From Pseudomonas mangiferae (GTDB taxonomy: Bacteria; Pseudomonadota; Gammaproteobacteria; Pseudomonadales; Pseudomonadaceae): a stretch of 64,000 nucleotides of DNA. The stretch covers positions 186,001 through 250,000 of the forward strand of contig NZ_VJOY01000003.1 of assembly GCF_007109405.1 (NCBI RefSeq), in the 5' to 3' direction. Below are positions 35,248-45,100 of this stretch, piece by piece. The position numbers and the translations under genes were made by a program. Below the pieces are notes generated by a model. It saw only the letters and a program-made list of their open reading frames with translations, searched no databases and was not told the origin of the DNA. The first letter of the stretch is position 1. Every line of letters starts with the position of its first letter.

Positions 35248-35262
35248 TGTTATAAGATAACA
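35248..35262. promoter_or_regulatory. Zur box controlling rpmE2-rpmJ
   Basis: TGTTATAAGATAACA is a perfect inverted repeat (6-bp arms, 3-nt centre) inside AAATGTTATAAGATAACAAT, matching the gammaproteobacterial Zur consensus core TGTTATANTATAACA. It lies immediately upstream of the zinc-independent ribosomal protein genes, the classic Zur target. Confidence 0.9.
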
Positions 35263-35351
35263 ATACTGGAACCCGAGTCGGCTTTGCAACTGGCGTTGGG
35301 TTTGACCGCCCCTGCGCTGCCTTCAGTGCAAGGGCTTCGCACGCACCCGGA

Positions 35352-36176
35352 TCAGACGATCGCCAGGCGCTGCTTGCGGGTCGGTGGCGGGAAGGCGGCG
35401 TCCAGCACCGCCCGGTCCTCGTCGTCCAGACGGATATCGGCGGCTTCGGCGTTCTGCCGCAGGTGTTCCGGGTCGACTGCCTTGGGAATGGCGATCACCC
35501 CGTCATCCCGCAGGCACCAGGCCAGGGCGATCTGGGCGGGCGTGGCGCCGCGTCGCTCGGCTACCTGCAGCAGCGCCGGATGGCCCAGCAGCCCGCCGCC
35601 CTGCCCCACCGGGCAATAGGCCATCAGCGGCATTCCCCGGCGGCGTTGCCAGGGCAGCAGGTCGAAGTCGACGCCGCGGGCCTCGGGGTTGTACTGCACC
35701 TGGTTGGTGGCGCAGGCCAGCCCCTCCAGTTCCTGCAGGTCGTCCACGTCGAAGTTGGAAACGCCCCAGCGGCGGATCTTGCCCTGCTCCCGCAGGCGCT
35801 CGAAGGCATCGACAGTCTCCATCAACGGGAAATCGCCCCGCCAGTGCAGCAGGTAGAGGTCGAGGTAGTCGGTACCCAGGCGGTCGAGGCTGGCCTCGCA
35901 GGCTCGCGGCAGGCTGTGCCGGCCGGCATGCCAGGGATAGGCCTTGCTCACCAGGAACGCCTGGTCCCGGCGGCCGGCGATGGCCTCGCCCACCACCCGC
36001 TCGGCGCCGCCGTCGGCATACATCTCCGCGGTATCGATGAGGCGCATCCCCAGCTCGAGCCCACGCCGCAGCGCAGCCACTTCGTCCTGGCGGCGCGCCG
36101 CCGACTCCCCCATGTGCCACGTGCCCTGGCCGATCGCCGGCACTTCGCAGCCGTCCTGCAGACGTACGTCACGCAT
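35352..36176 (-). CDS. Aldo/keto reductase
   Basis: 274 aa from the ATG at 36176, which has a GGAGAG site. The catalytic tetrad is D48, Y53, K78 and H111 in LIDTAEMYADG, LVSKAYP and LLHWRGD; the C-terminal NADPH site is IAIPKAVDPEHLRQNAEA. Closest in type to the YeaE/YajO-like or 2,5-diketogluconate reductase-like group; the substrate is not evident. It is divergent from the opgC-like gene (230 bp apart). Confidence 0.92.
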   Translation of the reverse strand: MRDVRLQDGCEVPAIGQGTWHMGESAARRQDEVAALRRGLELGMRLIDTAEMYADGGAERVVGEAIAGRRDQAFLVSKAYPWHAGRHSLPRACEASLDRLGTDYLDLYLLHWRGDFPLMETVDAFERLREQGKIRRWGVSNFDVDDLQELEGLACATNQVQYNPEARGVDFDLLPWQRRRGMPLMAYCPVGQGGGLLGHPALLQVAERRGATPAQIALAWCLRDDGVIAIPKAVDPEHLRQNAEAADIRLDDEDRAVLDAAFPPPTRKQRLAIV

Positions 36177-36406
36177 CGGATTCTCTCCAAACCGGTGGCG
36201 GTGGCCCGACGGCCCGCCTCTTCCGTGAAAGACCCGACCCACCGCCAGGAATTCGACGCGCTTCGTCGAGGGCCGGCGGTGGCTGTGACCCAGGTCGCGA
36301 CGCGCCGCGCCCCGCGCCCTCGCCGCTGGTGGCGCCTGCCCGGAGCAAGTACCCTTCCCCCACCATCGCCGCGGTGGCGCGGACTTTTTTTCGGCGAGAC
36401 AACGAC

Positions 36407-37558
36407 ATGCAAAGCGGACGTGACCTGCGCATCGATTTCTTCCGCGGCCTGGCGCTGCTGTTCATCTTCTGGGATCACATCCCGCAGAACCCCCTGGGCC
36501 TGCTGACGCCCCGCAACGTCGGCTTCAGCGATGCCGCGGAAATCTTCGTCTTCCTCGCCGGCTACGCCGCGGTGATGGCCTACGGCAAGGTGCTGCTGCG
36601 CGACGGCTACGGCTACGCCTGCCTGCGGATCCTGCGGCGGGTCTGGGTCCTCTACGTGGCGCACATCTTCCTGCTGGCGGTGCTGATGGGCATCGTCTTC
36701 GTCACCAACAACCACGTGGAAACCCGCGACTTCATCGCCGAGATGGGCCTCGGCTATTTCCTCAGCGACCCGCAGCAGGCGCTGATCGACGAACTGCTGC
36801 TGCGCTTCAAGCCGAACCTGATGGACCCGCTGCCGCTGTACGTGGTGCTGCTGATGGCGCTGCCGGCGATCCTCCCGGCGCTTCTGCGCCATCCCGGCTG
36901 GACCCTGGCCGCCTCCCTGGCGCTGTACCTGTGCGCCCCGCTGCTGCAATGGAACTTCGCCGCCGCCAGCGGCGGGACCTGGTTCTTCAACCCCTGGGCG
37001 TGGCAGTTCCTCTTCGTGCTGGGCGGTGCGGCCTCGCTGCTGGCGCAGCGCCGGCGCACCAGCGGCACGTCGCCCGATCCGCGCCGTCGCCGGATGCTGC
37101 TGGCGCTGTGCGCCGGCTACCTGCTGGCAACCGGCCTGATCGCCGTGTCCTGGCGCTTCCCGGCCATTCACGACGCCTGGATGCCCCAGGCCCTGGCCCA
37201 GTGGCTGTACCCCATCGACAAGACCAACCTGGCGCCGGCGCGGCTGCTGCACTTCCTCGCCCTGGCCTATTGCGTGGCCGCCTGGCTGCCGGCGGGCGAG
37301 TGGCTGCGGCGCTGGCCGGCGCGGGAATTCACCCGCATGGGGCAGTTCTCCCTGGAGGTGTTTTGCCTGGGCGTGCTGCTGGCCCCCCTGGCGGACGCCG
37401 GCAACACCCTGGCGGACGATCACCCGCTAGCTCAGGTGGGCACCGCGTTGCTGGGGCTGGCGTTGATGGCGGGGCTGGCGGCCTGGCTGGACCTGAACAA
37501 GCGTCTCGGCCAGAGCCCGAGAACACCGGCCGCAGCGGTGGCGCTGCAGCCGACGTGA
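36407..37558 (+). CDS. OpgC-family integral membrane protein
   Basis: 383 aa with about ten hydrophobic helices. The start DLRIDFFRGLALLFIFWDHIP and SDAAEIFVFLAGYAAVMAYGKV match the OpgC_C/acyltransferase-3-like family. OpgC in enterobacteria and Rhodobacter succinylates periplasmic glucans; whether this gene does so is inference, since opgG/opgH are not adjacent. The ATG at 36407 gives the family N terminus; in-frame upstream sequence is Arg/Pro-rich noise. Confidence 0.85.
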   Translation: MQSGRDLRIDFFRGLALLFIFWDHIPQNPLGLLTPRNVGFSDAAEIFVFLAGYAAVMAYGKVLLRDGYGYACLRILRRVWVLYVAHIFLLAVLMGIVFVTNNHVETRDFIAEMGLGYFLSDPQQALIDELLLRFKPNLMDPLPLYVVLLMALPAILPALLRHPGWTLAASLALYLCAPLLQWNFAAASGGTWFFNPWAWQFLFVLGGAASLLAQRRRTSGTSPDPRRRRMLLALCAGYLLATGLIAVSWRFPAIHDAWMPQALAQWLYPIDKTNLAPARLLHFLALAYCVAAWLPAGEWLRRWPAREFTRMGQFSLEVFCLGVLLAPLADAGNTLADDHPLAQVGTALLGLALMAGLAAWLDLNKRLGQSPRTPAAAVALQPT

Positions 37559-37598
37559 GGGAAGCGGGGGCAGCCCGAATGGGCCGCCCCGAGGGACG

Positions 37599-39008
37599 TC
37601 AGGACGCGACGTGGGGAGACGGGGTGTGGGCCACGGTGTTGCCCTGGCCGGGCTTGAACACGTGGTACAGCACCACCAGCAGGGCCAGGAACGCCGGGCC
37701 GACGTACAGCGCGATGCGGGTGTCCGGGAAGTACGCCATCAGGCCCACCACCAGCACCAGGAACGCCATCGCCGCGTAGGAGCTCACCGGGTACAGCCAC
37801 ATGCGGAAGCTCAGGCGCTCGCGTTCGGCCGGGCTCAGGCCGCGGCGGAAGCGCAGCTGGGCCAGCAGGATCATTGCCCAGGTCCAGATCGCGCCGAAGG
37901 TGGCGATGGAGGTCACCCAGACGAACACCTTCTCCGGCACCAGGTAGTTCAGCAGCACGCCCAGCAGCAGCGCGGCCGCCGACACCAGCAGCGCCCGACG
38001 CGGCACGCCTTGCTTGGTCACGGCGAACGCGCGCGGGGCCTGGCCTTGCTGGGCCAGGCTGTAGAGCATGCGCCCGGTGCTGAAGATGCCGCCGTTGCAG
38101 GAGGACAGCGCGGCGGTGATCACCACGAAGTTGATGATGCCGGCGGCGGTCTTGATGCCCATGCGCTCGAAGGTCATGACGAACGGGCTGCCCTGGGTGC
38201 CGATCTCGTTCCAGGGGTAGATGGACATGATCACGAACAGCGCGCCGACGTAGAACAGCAGGATGCGCCAGAACACCGAGCCGATGGCGTGGGGAATGGT
38301 CTTCTGCGGGTTCTTCGCCTCGCCGGCGGTGAGGCCGATCATCTCGACGCCGAGGTAGGCGAACATCACCATCTGCAGCGACATCAGCACGCCCTGGAAG
38401 CCGTTGGGCATGAAGCCACCGTGGCTCCACAGGTTGGAGATGCCGGTGGCGACGCCCTCGTTGCCGAAGCCGAAGACGATCATCCCGGCACCGGCCACCA
38501 CCATGGCGATGATGGTGACGATCTTGATCAGGGCGAACCAGAACTCGAACTCGCCGAAGGCGCGCACGGCGATCAGGTTCACCGCGCTCATGCTCACCAG
38601 GGCCGCCAGGGCCCAGATCCAGTGGGGCACCTCGGGGAACCAGATGCCCATGTAGATGGCCACGGCGGTGATCTCCGCGACGCAGGTCACCAGCCACAGG
38701 AACCAGTAGTTCCAGCCGGTGAGGAAGCCGGCCAGCGGGCCGAGGTAGTCCTGGGCATAGCGGCTGAAGGAGCCGGCCACCGGGTTGTGCACAGCCATTT
38801 CGCCCAGGGCGCGCATGATCACCAGGATCGCCAGGCCGCCGAGGATGTAGGACAGCATGATGGCCGGCCCGGCCATCTGGATGGCCTTCGCCGAGCCGAG
38901 GAACAGGCCGACGCCGATGCAGGCGCCCAGGGCCATGAGACGGATGTGACGCTCGCCCAGGTCGCGGTGCAGGGTGTCACGTTGCGGATCGTTTTCGCCG
39001 ACGTGCAT
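37599..39008 (-). CDS. Amino acid permease, ProY/GABA-permease type
   Basis: 469 aa, twelve-helix APC-family carrier starting MHVGENDPQRDTLHRDLGERH at 39008 (AGAGGT ribosome-binding site). Conserved are IRLMALGACIGVGLFLGSA (TM1), GEMAVHNPVAGSFSRYA and GEAKNPQKTIPHAI. The subgroup includes ProY proline and histidine permeases. It is only 3 kb from putP-putA-pruR, which suggests it takes up proline as a second carrier; that is inference from context. It is convergent with the opgC-like gene. Confidence 0.87.
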   Translation of the reverse strand: MHVGENDPQRDTLHRDLGERHIRLMALGACIGVGLFLGSAKAIQMAGPAIMLSYILGGLAILVIMRALGEMAVHNPVAGSFSRYAQDYLGPLAGFLTGWNYWFLWLVTCVAEITAVAIYMGIWFPEVPHWIWALAALVSMSAVNLIAVRAFGEFEFWFALIKIVTIIAMVVAGAGMIVFGFGNEGVATGISNLWSHGGFMPNGFQGVLMSLQMVMFAYLGVEMIGLTAGEAKNPQKTIPHAIGSVFWRILLFYVGALFVIMSIYPWNEIGTQGSPFVMTFERMGIKTAAGIINFVVITAALSSCNGGIFSTGRMLYSLAQQGQAPRAFAVTKQGVPRRALLVSAAALLLGVLLNYLVPEKVFVWVTSIATFGAIWTWAMILLAQLRFRRGLSPAERERLSFRMWLYPVSSYAAMAFLVLVVGLMAYFPDTRIALYVGPAFLALLVVLYHVFKPGQGNTVAHTPSPHVAS

Positions 39009-39357
39009 GAAGCGGTTACCTCTATATCTTGTATTTATCGAGAAGTCGGATACAGGCCCGCCCGTGCGCGGCGATAGACCGGCACGCTCCGCCCGCCGGA
39101 CGGCCTTCTTGGGGCCGCGAAAGCGGGACGGGAACCGAGGCACCCGAGGTCGGCGGCGAGTTTTGCACAAAGACAGGTCAGCGTCATGCCTCGATTTAGA
39201 GCGGCGGCACTCGTCTGGAGCGGGCCGTGCCCTCGCTAGCCAAGGGCTTTACCCGCGCGCCTTCGGTTCTGTAGCAGCTTCTGCCGAAAGGCGACTCCAA
39301 ATCAGATTATTTCTCAGGAAAACCGTCGAACAGCGCGATGGACCGTTCGCACCTCAC
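39009..39357. other. Gene-free interval between methyltransferase and permease
   Basis: No plausible gene. The left end is the AT-rich leader of the permease (AGATATAGAGGTAACC on its strand). An imperfect hairpin (CGCCTTCGG at 39258-39266 with CCGAAAGGCG at 39284-39293) could end the methyltransferase transcript. Confidence 0.5.
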
Positions 39358-40041
39358 TCATTGACGGCGGGCCACCAATAGCAGCGACAGCGGGTGCCCG
39401 GAATCCGGATGGCGCGGTTCGCGCACCGTTTCGAGGCGCAGGCCCGCCGCATTCAGCAAGACGAACCAGGACTCCAGGGTGCGGAAGTACCAGGGCATGG
39501 GGGCGAAGCCTTCACCGAAGGCCGCGAAACGCTCCAGCCGCCAACCGTCGCGGTACCCCTCCTCGCCCGCGGCGGCCCAGGGATGCACCGTCTGGATCAG
39601 CAGCGCCCCGCCGGGGGCGAGGGCGTCACCGAGGGCGGCGAGCAGGGCCCCTGGGGCCGCGTCCAGCAGGGCGAAGTTGCAGACGATGGCGTCGAACAGG
39701 CCGAAGCGCCGCGGCTGTGCCGGCCAGTCGGCATAGGCCACGGTTTCGAAGCGGCCGCCGGCGGCCCGCGCTGCGTCCACCAGCGCCGGGGCGCCGTCGA
39801 CCCCCAGGGCGTCGATGCCCGCCTCGGCCAGGGCCCGGCACAGCCAGCCCTCGCCGCAACCCATGTCCAGCACCCGGGCCGGACGGCGCTCGCGCACCGC
39901 GGCGAGGATCGCCGCATCGGTGGCGAGGCGCCGGCTCTCGATGCGCTGCTCGCGGACGGCCCGGGTCCAGGCCCCGGCGTTGTGCTGCCAGCTGCTCAGC
40001 AGGCGTGGATCTTCGGTCGTCGGCGGGGAGCGGTCATCCAT
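39358..40041 (-). CDS. Class I SAM-dependent methyltransferase
   Basis: 227 aa. SAM motif VLDMGCGEG (57-65), then GVDGAPALVDAA, DAIVCNFALLD and a post-I region GGALLIQTVHPW, a UbiE/UbiG-like fold. The substrate is not known. It follows the VF530 gene by 15 bp on the same strand, so the two are likely co-transcribed. Confidence 0.87.
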   Translation of the reverse strand: MDDRSPPTTEDPRLLSSWQHNAGAWTRAVREQRIESRRLATDAAILAAVRERRPARVLDMGCGEGWLCRALAEAGIDALGVDGAPALVDAARAAGGRFETVAYADWPAQPRRFGLFDAIVCNFALLDAAPGALLAALGDALAPGGALLIQTVHPWAAAGEEGYRDGWRLERFAAFGEGFAPMPWYFRTLESWFVLLNAAGLRLETVREPRHPDSGHPLSLLLVARRQ

Positions 40042-40056
40042 CGCGTACCTCGGCAG

Positions 40057-40281
40057 TCAGCGGTCGGACCCCAGGCTTTCCAGGTACAGCGCCTCCACCT
40101 TTTCCCGCGCCCAGGGCGTGCGGCGCAGGAAGGCCAGGCTCGACTTCAGGCTCGGCTCGTGCTGGAAGCAGCGGATCGGCACGCGCTGGGCAAGCCCCGC
40201 CCAGCCGTGGCGCGCCACCAGTTCGGTGAGCAGGGCGCTGAGGGTGATGCCGTGCAACGGATCGCGGGAGGGAGAGGTCAT
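40057..40281 (-). CDS. VF530 family DNA-binding protein (DUF2132)
   Basis: 74 aa from the ATG at 40281. Family signature [21 protein letters not shown] and [32 protein letters not shown] are clear. The family fold is known from structures and proposed to bind DNA; the role is open. It is short and nested inside longer spurious frames, so easily missed. Confidence 0.88.
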   Translation of the reverse strand: MTSPSRDPLHGITLSALLTELVARHGWAGLAQRVPIRCFQHEPSLKSSLAFLRRTPWAREKVEALYLESLGSDR

Positions 40282-40326
40282 CGGGAATCGCCAGGAAGGA
40301 AGGCGATGCAGCTTAGCAGAGGGATG

Positions 40327-40374
40327 CGGACGCCCGCAGGCGTCCGGGAGAGCATGGCGGCCGGCGGCCGCCAT
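40327..40374. terminator. Two adjacent perfect hairpins downstream of putP
   Basis: CGGACGCC-CGCA-GGCGTCCG (40327-40346) and ATGGCGGCC-GGC-GGCCGCCAT (40354-40374) follow the putP stop within 55 bp. There is no T-run, so termination would need other factors; they may stabilise the putP mRNA 3' end. Confidence 0.5.
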
Positions 40375-40379
40375 CGGGA

Positions 40380-41870
40380 TCAGAGGGAAGCGCTGCGGTA
40401 CTCGTCCTCGGCAGCCTCGAAGCGGGCCTGCATGGCCGCCGACGGCTGCTTGTCCAGCAGGCTGAAGACGACGATGGCCAGGCTGCCGAAGATGAAGCCG
40501 GGGATGATTTCGTAGAGCCCCAGCAGCGCCAGTTGCTTCCAGACGATCACCGTCACCGCCCCCACCAGCATGCCGGCCAGGGCGCCGTTGCGGGTCATGC
40601 GCTTCCACAGCAGGGAGAACAGCACCACCGGGCCGAACGCCGCGCCGAAGCCGGCCCAGGCGTAGGACACCAGGCCCAGCACCTTGCTGTCCGGGTTGGC
40701 CGCCAGGGCGATGGCTACGGCGGCGATCAGCAGCACCATGCCGCGGCCGACCCACACCAGCTCGCGCTCACCGGCATTCTTGCGCAGGAAAGCCTTGTAG
40801 AAGTCCTCGGTCAGGGCGCTGGAACAGACCAGCAACTGGCAGCTCAGGGTGCTCATCACCGCGGCAAGGATGCCGGACAGCACCACCCCGGCGACCCAGG
40901 GATTGAACAGCAGCTTGGTCAGCTCGATGAACACCCGCTCGCTGTTCTCGCTCACCGGGCCGGCCTGGCCGGGGTTGTCGGAGAAGTAGGCGATGCCGAA
41001 GAAGCCGACAGCCACCGCGCCGCCCAGGCAGAGGATCATCCAGGTCATGCCGATGCGGCGTGCATTGGGGATGGACTTCACCGAGTCGGCGGCCATGAAG
41101 CGCACCAGGATGTGGGGCTGGCCGAAGTAGCCCAGGCCCCAGCCCAGCAGGGAGATCACGGCGACGAAGCCCAGGCCGCGGAACATGTCGAAGTTCGCCG
41201 GGTTCTTCGCTTCGATGGTGGCCATGGCGGCGGAGTAGTCGCCCAGGGCGAGGATGACGAACACCGGGGTGATCAGCAGGGCGAAGATCATCAGGGTCGC
41301 CTGCACGGTATCGGTCCAGCTCACCGCCAGGAAGCCGCCGACGAACACGTAGGCGATGGTGGCGGCGGCGCCGACCCACAGGGCGATGTCGTAGGGCACC
41401 CCGAAGGTGCTTTCGAACAGACGGGCTCCGGCCACCACGCCGGAGGCGCAGTAGATGGTGAAGAACACCAGGATCACCAGGGCGGAGAGCACCCGCAGGA
41501 TGCGACTGTGGTCCTCGAAACGGTGGGTGAAGTAGTCGGGCAGGGTCAGGGCGTTGTTGTTGTGCTCGGTATGCACCCGCAGGCGACCGGCGACGAACAG
41601 CCAGTTCAACCAGGCGCCGGCGATCAGGCCGATGGCGATCCAGCTCTCCGACAAGCCGGAGACGTAGATGGCGCCGGGCAGGCCCATGAGCAGCCAGCCG
41701 CTCATGTCCGAGGCGCCGGCGGACAGCGCGGTGACGAAACTGCCGAGGCTGCGGCCGCCGAGGATGTAGTCGGAGAAGTCCTTGGTGGCGCGGTACGCGG
41801 CGAAGCCGATCAGGACCATCGCCAGGATGTAGATCACGAACGTGATCAGCGTCGGATTGCTAGCAGTCAT
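40380..41870 (-). CDS. putP: Sodium/proline symporter PutP
   Basis: 496 aa, thirteen-helix SSS-family carrier. Na+-site residues lie in [20 protein letters not shown] and the typical [16 protein letters not shown]-type loop (seen as [15 protein letters not shown]). It imports proline for PutA. It is the gene after putA on the same strand (288 bp gap with its own promoter region), and an AACAACAA motif 22 nt before the start codon suggests Hfq/Crc catabolite repression. Confidence 0.96.
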   Translation of the reverse strand: MTASNPTLITFVIYILAMVLIGFAAYRATKDFSDYILGGRSLGSFVTALSAGASDMSGWLLMGLPGAIYVSGLSESWIAIGLIAGAWLNWLFVAGRLRVHTEHNNNALTLPDYFTHRFEDHSRILRVLSALVILVFFTIYCASGVVAGARLFESTFGVPYDIALWVGAAATIAYVFVGGFLAVSWTDTVQATLMIFALLITPVFVILALGDYSAAMATIEAKNPANFDMFRGLGFVAVISLLGWGLGYFGQPHILVRFMAADSVKSIPNARRIGMTWMILCLGGAVAVGFFGIAYFSDNPGQAGPVSENSERVFIELTKLLFNPWVAGVVLSGILAAVMSTLSCQLLVCSSALTEDFYKAFLRKNAGERELVWVGRGMVLLIAAVAIALAANPDSKVLGLVSYAWAGFGAAFGPVVLFSLLWKRMTRNGALAGMLVGAVTVIVWKQLALLGLYEIIPGFIFGSLAIVVFSLLDKQPSAAMQARFEAAEDEYRSASL

Positions 41871-41891
41871 TTGGGGGGATCTACCCTTGCG

Positions 41892-41899
41892 TTGTTGTT
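41892..41899 (-). promoter_or_regulatory. Candidate Hfq/Crc-binding CA motif in the putP leader
   Basis: On the putP strand the leader reads GTATAACAACAACGCAAGG; AACAACAA matches the A-A-N-A-A-N-A-A pattern bound by Hfq with Crc in Pseudomonas catabolite repression. It lies 21 nt upstream of the ATG, near the likely ribosome-binding region. Confidence 0.55.
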
Positions 41900-42158
41900 A
41901 TACGGCCAGGGGGAAGACCTGGTCCGCTCGAGGGGCAACCGCTCGTGACGGTGGCCCGATGCTCCTGCCCGCTCCGGGGCTGGCCGTTGTGGCCGCGCCG
42001 AATCCTCCGGCTTCTGGTACGCCGAACACGTCGATAGGACGAAGCGAGGCGGCGCGGAGTTTACACGCCGGCACGACGGCGTGGCTCATCTGGCAGTCGC
42101 GGCGCAGGAAGGCTCTGCGCCGCGGGTCTTCGCTCGCGCCGAACGGCGCAAGCCGGGG

Positions 42159-45100
42159 TCACTCGGCGTCGGCGAGAGACAACAGCGAGGCGTTACCGCC
42201 CACCGCGGTGGTGTTCACCGAGGTGGTGCGCTCGCTGACGAAGCGCAGCAGGTAGTTGGGCCCGCCAGCCTTGGGCCCGGTGCCCGACAGGCCGTGGCCA
42301 CCGAACGGCTGCACGCCCACCACCGCGCCGATCTGGTTGCGGTTGACATACAGGTTGCCGACCCGCGCCAGGTGCTCGATGCGCCGCGCGGTTTCCTCGT
42401 TGCGGCTGTGCACGCCCATGGTCAGACCGTAGCCGGTGGCGTTGATGGCCCGCACCACGTCGTCCAGCTGGTCGGCGGCGAAGCGCACCACGTGCAGCAC
42501 CGGCCCGAAGTTCTCTTTTTCCAGCACCTGGATGCCGTCGATCTCGAAAGCCACCGGGGCCACGAAATGCCCCTGCAGGCCGCTGGGCAGCGGTGCCTCG
42601 GCGATCAGCCGGCCCTCGCCCTTCAACGTGGCGACATGGGCGTCCAGGCCGGACTTGGCCTCGGCGTCGATCACCGGGCCGACGTCGGTCTCCCGCAGGT
42701 GGGTCGCGCCGATACGCAGCTCGGCCATGGCGCCCTTGAGCAACTCGATCACCCGCTCGGCGACGTCGTTCTGCACGTACATCACCCGCAGCGCGGAACA
42801 GCGCTGGCCGGCGCTGGTGAAGGCCGACTGCACCGCGTCCTTGACCACCTGCTCGGGCAGCGCAGTGGAGTCGACGATCATCGCGTTCTGGCCACCGGTC
42901 TCGGCGATCAGCGCGGCCAGCGGGCCGGGCTTGTCCGCCAGCTGGCGATTGATCACCCGGGCGGTGTCGGTGGAGCCGGTGAAGGCCACGCCCACCAGCC
43001 GCGCATCGCGGCAGAACACCCCGCCCAGGGTGGCGCCATCGCCCGGCAGCAGGGCGATCACGTCCTTGGGCAGGCCGGCCTCGAACATCAGCTCCACGGT
43101 GCGCGCGGCGATCAGGCTGGTCTGTTCCGCCGGCTTGGCGATGACGGTGTTGCCGGACACCAGCGCGGCGCTGATCTGGCCGAGGAAGATCGCCAGCGGG
43201 AAGTTCCACGGGCTGATGCAGGCGAAGATGCCGCGGCCTTCGTAGAACAGTTCGTTGCGCTCGCCGGTGGGCCCTTGCAGCTCGGTACGCACCAGGCGCT
43301 CACGGGCCTGCTGGGCGTAATAGCGGCAGAAGTCCACCGCCTCGCGGACCTCGTCGATACCGTCCTGCAGGGACTTGCCGGCTTCCAGGGTGCACAGGGC
43401 CATCAGCTCGGCGCGGTTGCGCTCCAGCAGGTCGGCGAGGCGCTCGAAGATCGCCGCGCGGGCGTCCACCGGCGTCGCGCTCCAGCGCGGCCAGGCCTTG
43501 TCCAGCACGTCCAGGGCCTGGCGGGCATGCTCGGCGGTGGCCCACTGGACACTGCCGATGCGCTTGCCCAGGTCGTAGGGGCACTGCACGTCATGGGCGG
43601 TGCCGGCCAGGGCGCGGCCGTCGACGAGGGGCGCCGCCTGCCACTGGCGGTCGAGGAAGGGACGGTAGGCGGCGTCCAGTTCTTGCCACTGTTTCTGGAT
43701 ATTCATGTTCACACCCTGGGAGTTTGTGCGGCCGGCGCCGAACAGCGCAGGCGGGAGCGGAATGCGGTCGTTGCCGAGGCTGGCGAAGCGGCGCAGCTCG
43801 GTGACCGGGTGGTCGATCAGCGCCTCGACCGGGACCCGTGGGTCCACCAGCTGGTGGACGAACGAGGAGTTGGCGCCGTTTTCCAGGAGGCGCCGCACCA
43901 GATAGGGCAGCAGGTCCTTGTGGGCGCCCACCGGGGCGTAGATGCGCACGTTCTTGCGGTATTTCTCGATCACCGTGTCGTACAGCGCGTCGCCCATGCC
44001 GTGCAGGCGCTGGAATTCGAACTCCCGGGGCGTGGCGGCCTCGGCGGCCATGGCCAGGATGCAGGTGACGGTGTGGGCGTTGTGGCTGGCGAACTGCGGG
44101 TAGATCACCCCGCGGGTGTGCTCCGAGAGCAGGTAGCGGGCGCAGGCCAGGTAGGAAGTGTCGGTGCCTTCCTTGCGGGTGTAGACCGGGTAGCCGTCCA
44201 GGCCCTGGACCTGGCACTGCTTGATCTCGCTGTCCCAGTAGGCGCCCTTCACCAGCCGCAGCGGAATCCGCGCACCCAGTTCCCGGCCCAGCAGGGTCAG
44301 CCACACCAGCACCGGCAGGCAGCGCTTGGAGTAGGCCTGGATCACCAGGCCGAACTCGCCCCAGCCGGCGATGGCCGGGTCGCGCATGAGCTTCTCGTAG
44401 AGCGCCAGGGACAGCTCCAGGCGGTCGGCTTCCTCGGCGTCGATGGTGATACCTACGTCCAGCGCCCGGGCGCGGCTGGCCAGCTCGCGGACGTTGGCGA
44501 ACAGCTCGGTCAGGACCCGTTCGCGCTGGGCCACCTCATAGCGCGGGTGCAGCGCCGAAAGCTTGATGGAGATGGACGGTCGCGGACCGGGGCCGACCTG
44601 GGGCTCGCGGCCTACCACATCGATGGCCTGGCGGTAGTCGGCCATGTATTTCTCGGCGTCGGCGCGGGTCAGCGCGGCCTCGCCCAGCATGTCGAAGGAA
44701 TAGGTGTAGCCCTTCTCCCGCTGCGGGCGCCCGTTCTTCAACGCCTCGCCGATGGTGCGGCCGAGCACGAACTGCTTGCCCATCAGCTTCATCGCCTGGT
44801 TCATGGCGGCGCGGATCACCGGCTCGCCGGAGCGCTTGAGCAGGCGGCCGAGGACGTTCTTCGGGCGACCGTCGGCGGTCTCCGGGTCCACCACCTTGCC
44901 GGTCATCACCAGGCCCCAGGCGGCGAAGTTCACCAGCAGGTTGTCGCTCTGGCCCAGGTGGCGTTCCCACTCGGCGGCGCTGAGCTTGTCGCGGATCAGC
45001 GCATCGGCGGTAGCGGCGTCGGGCACCCGCAGCAGGGCCTCGGCCAGGCACATCAGCATCAGCCCTTCCTGGGTGTCCAGGCTGTACTGGCGCAGCAGGG

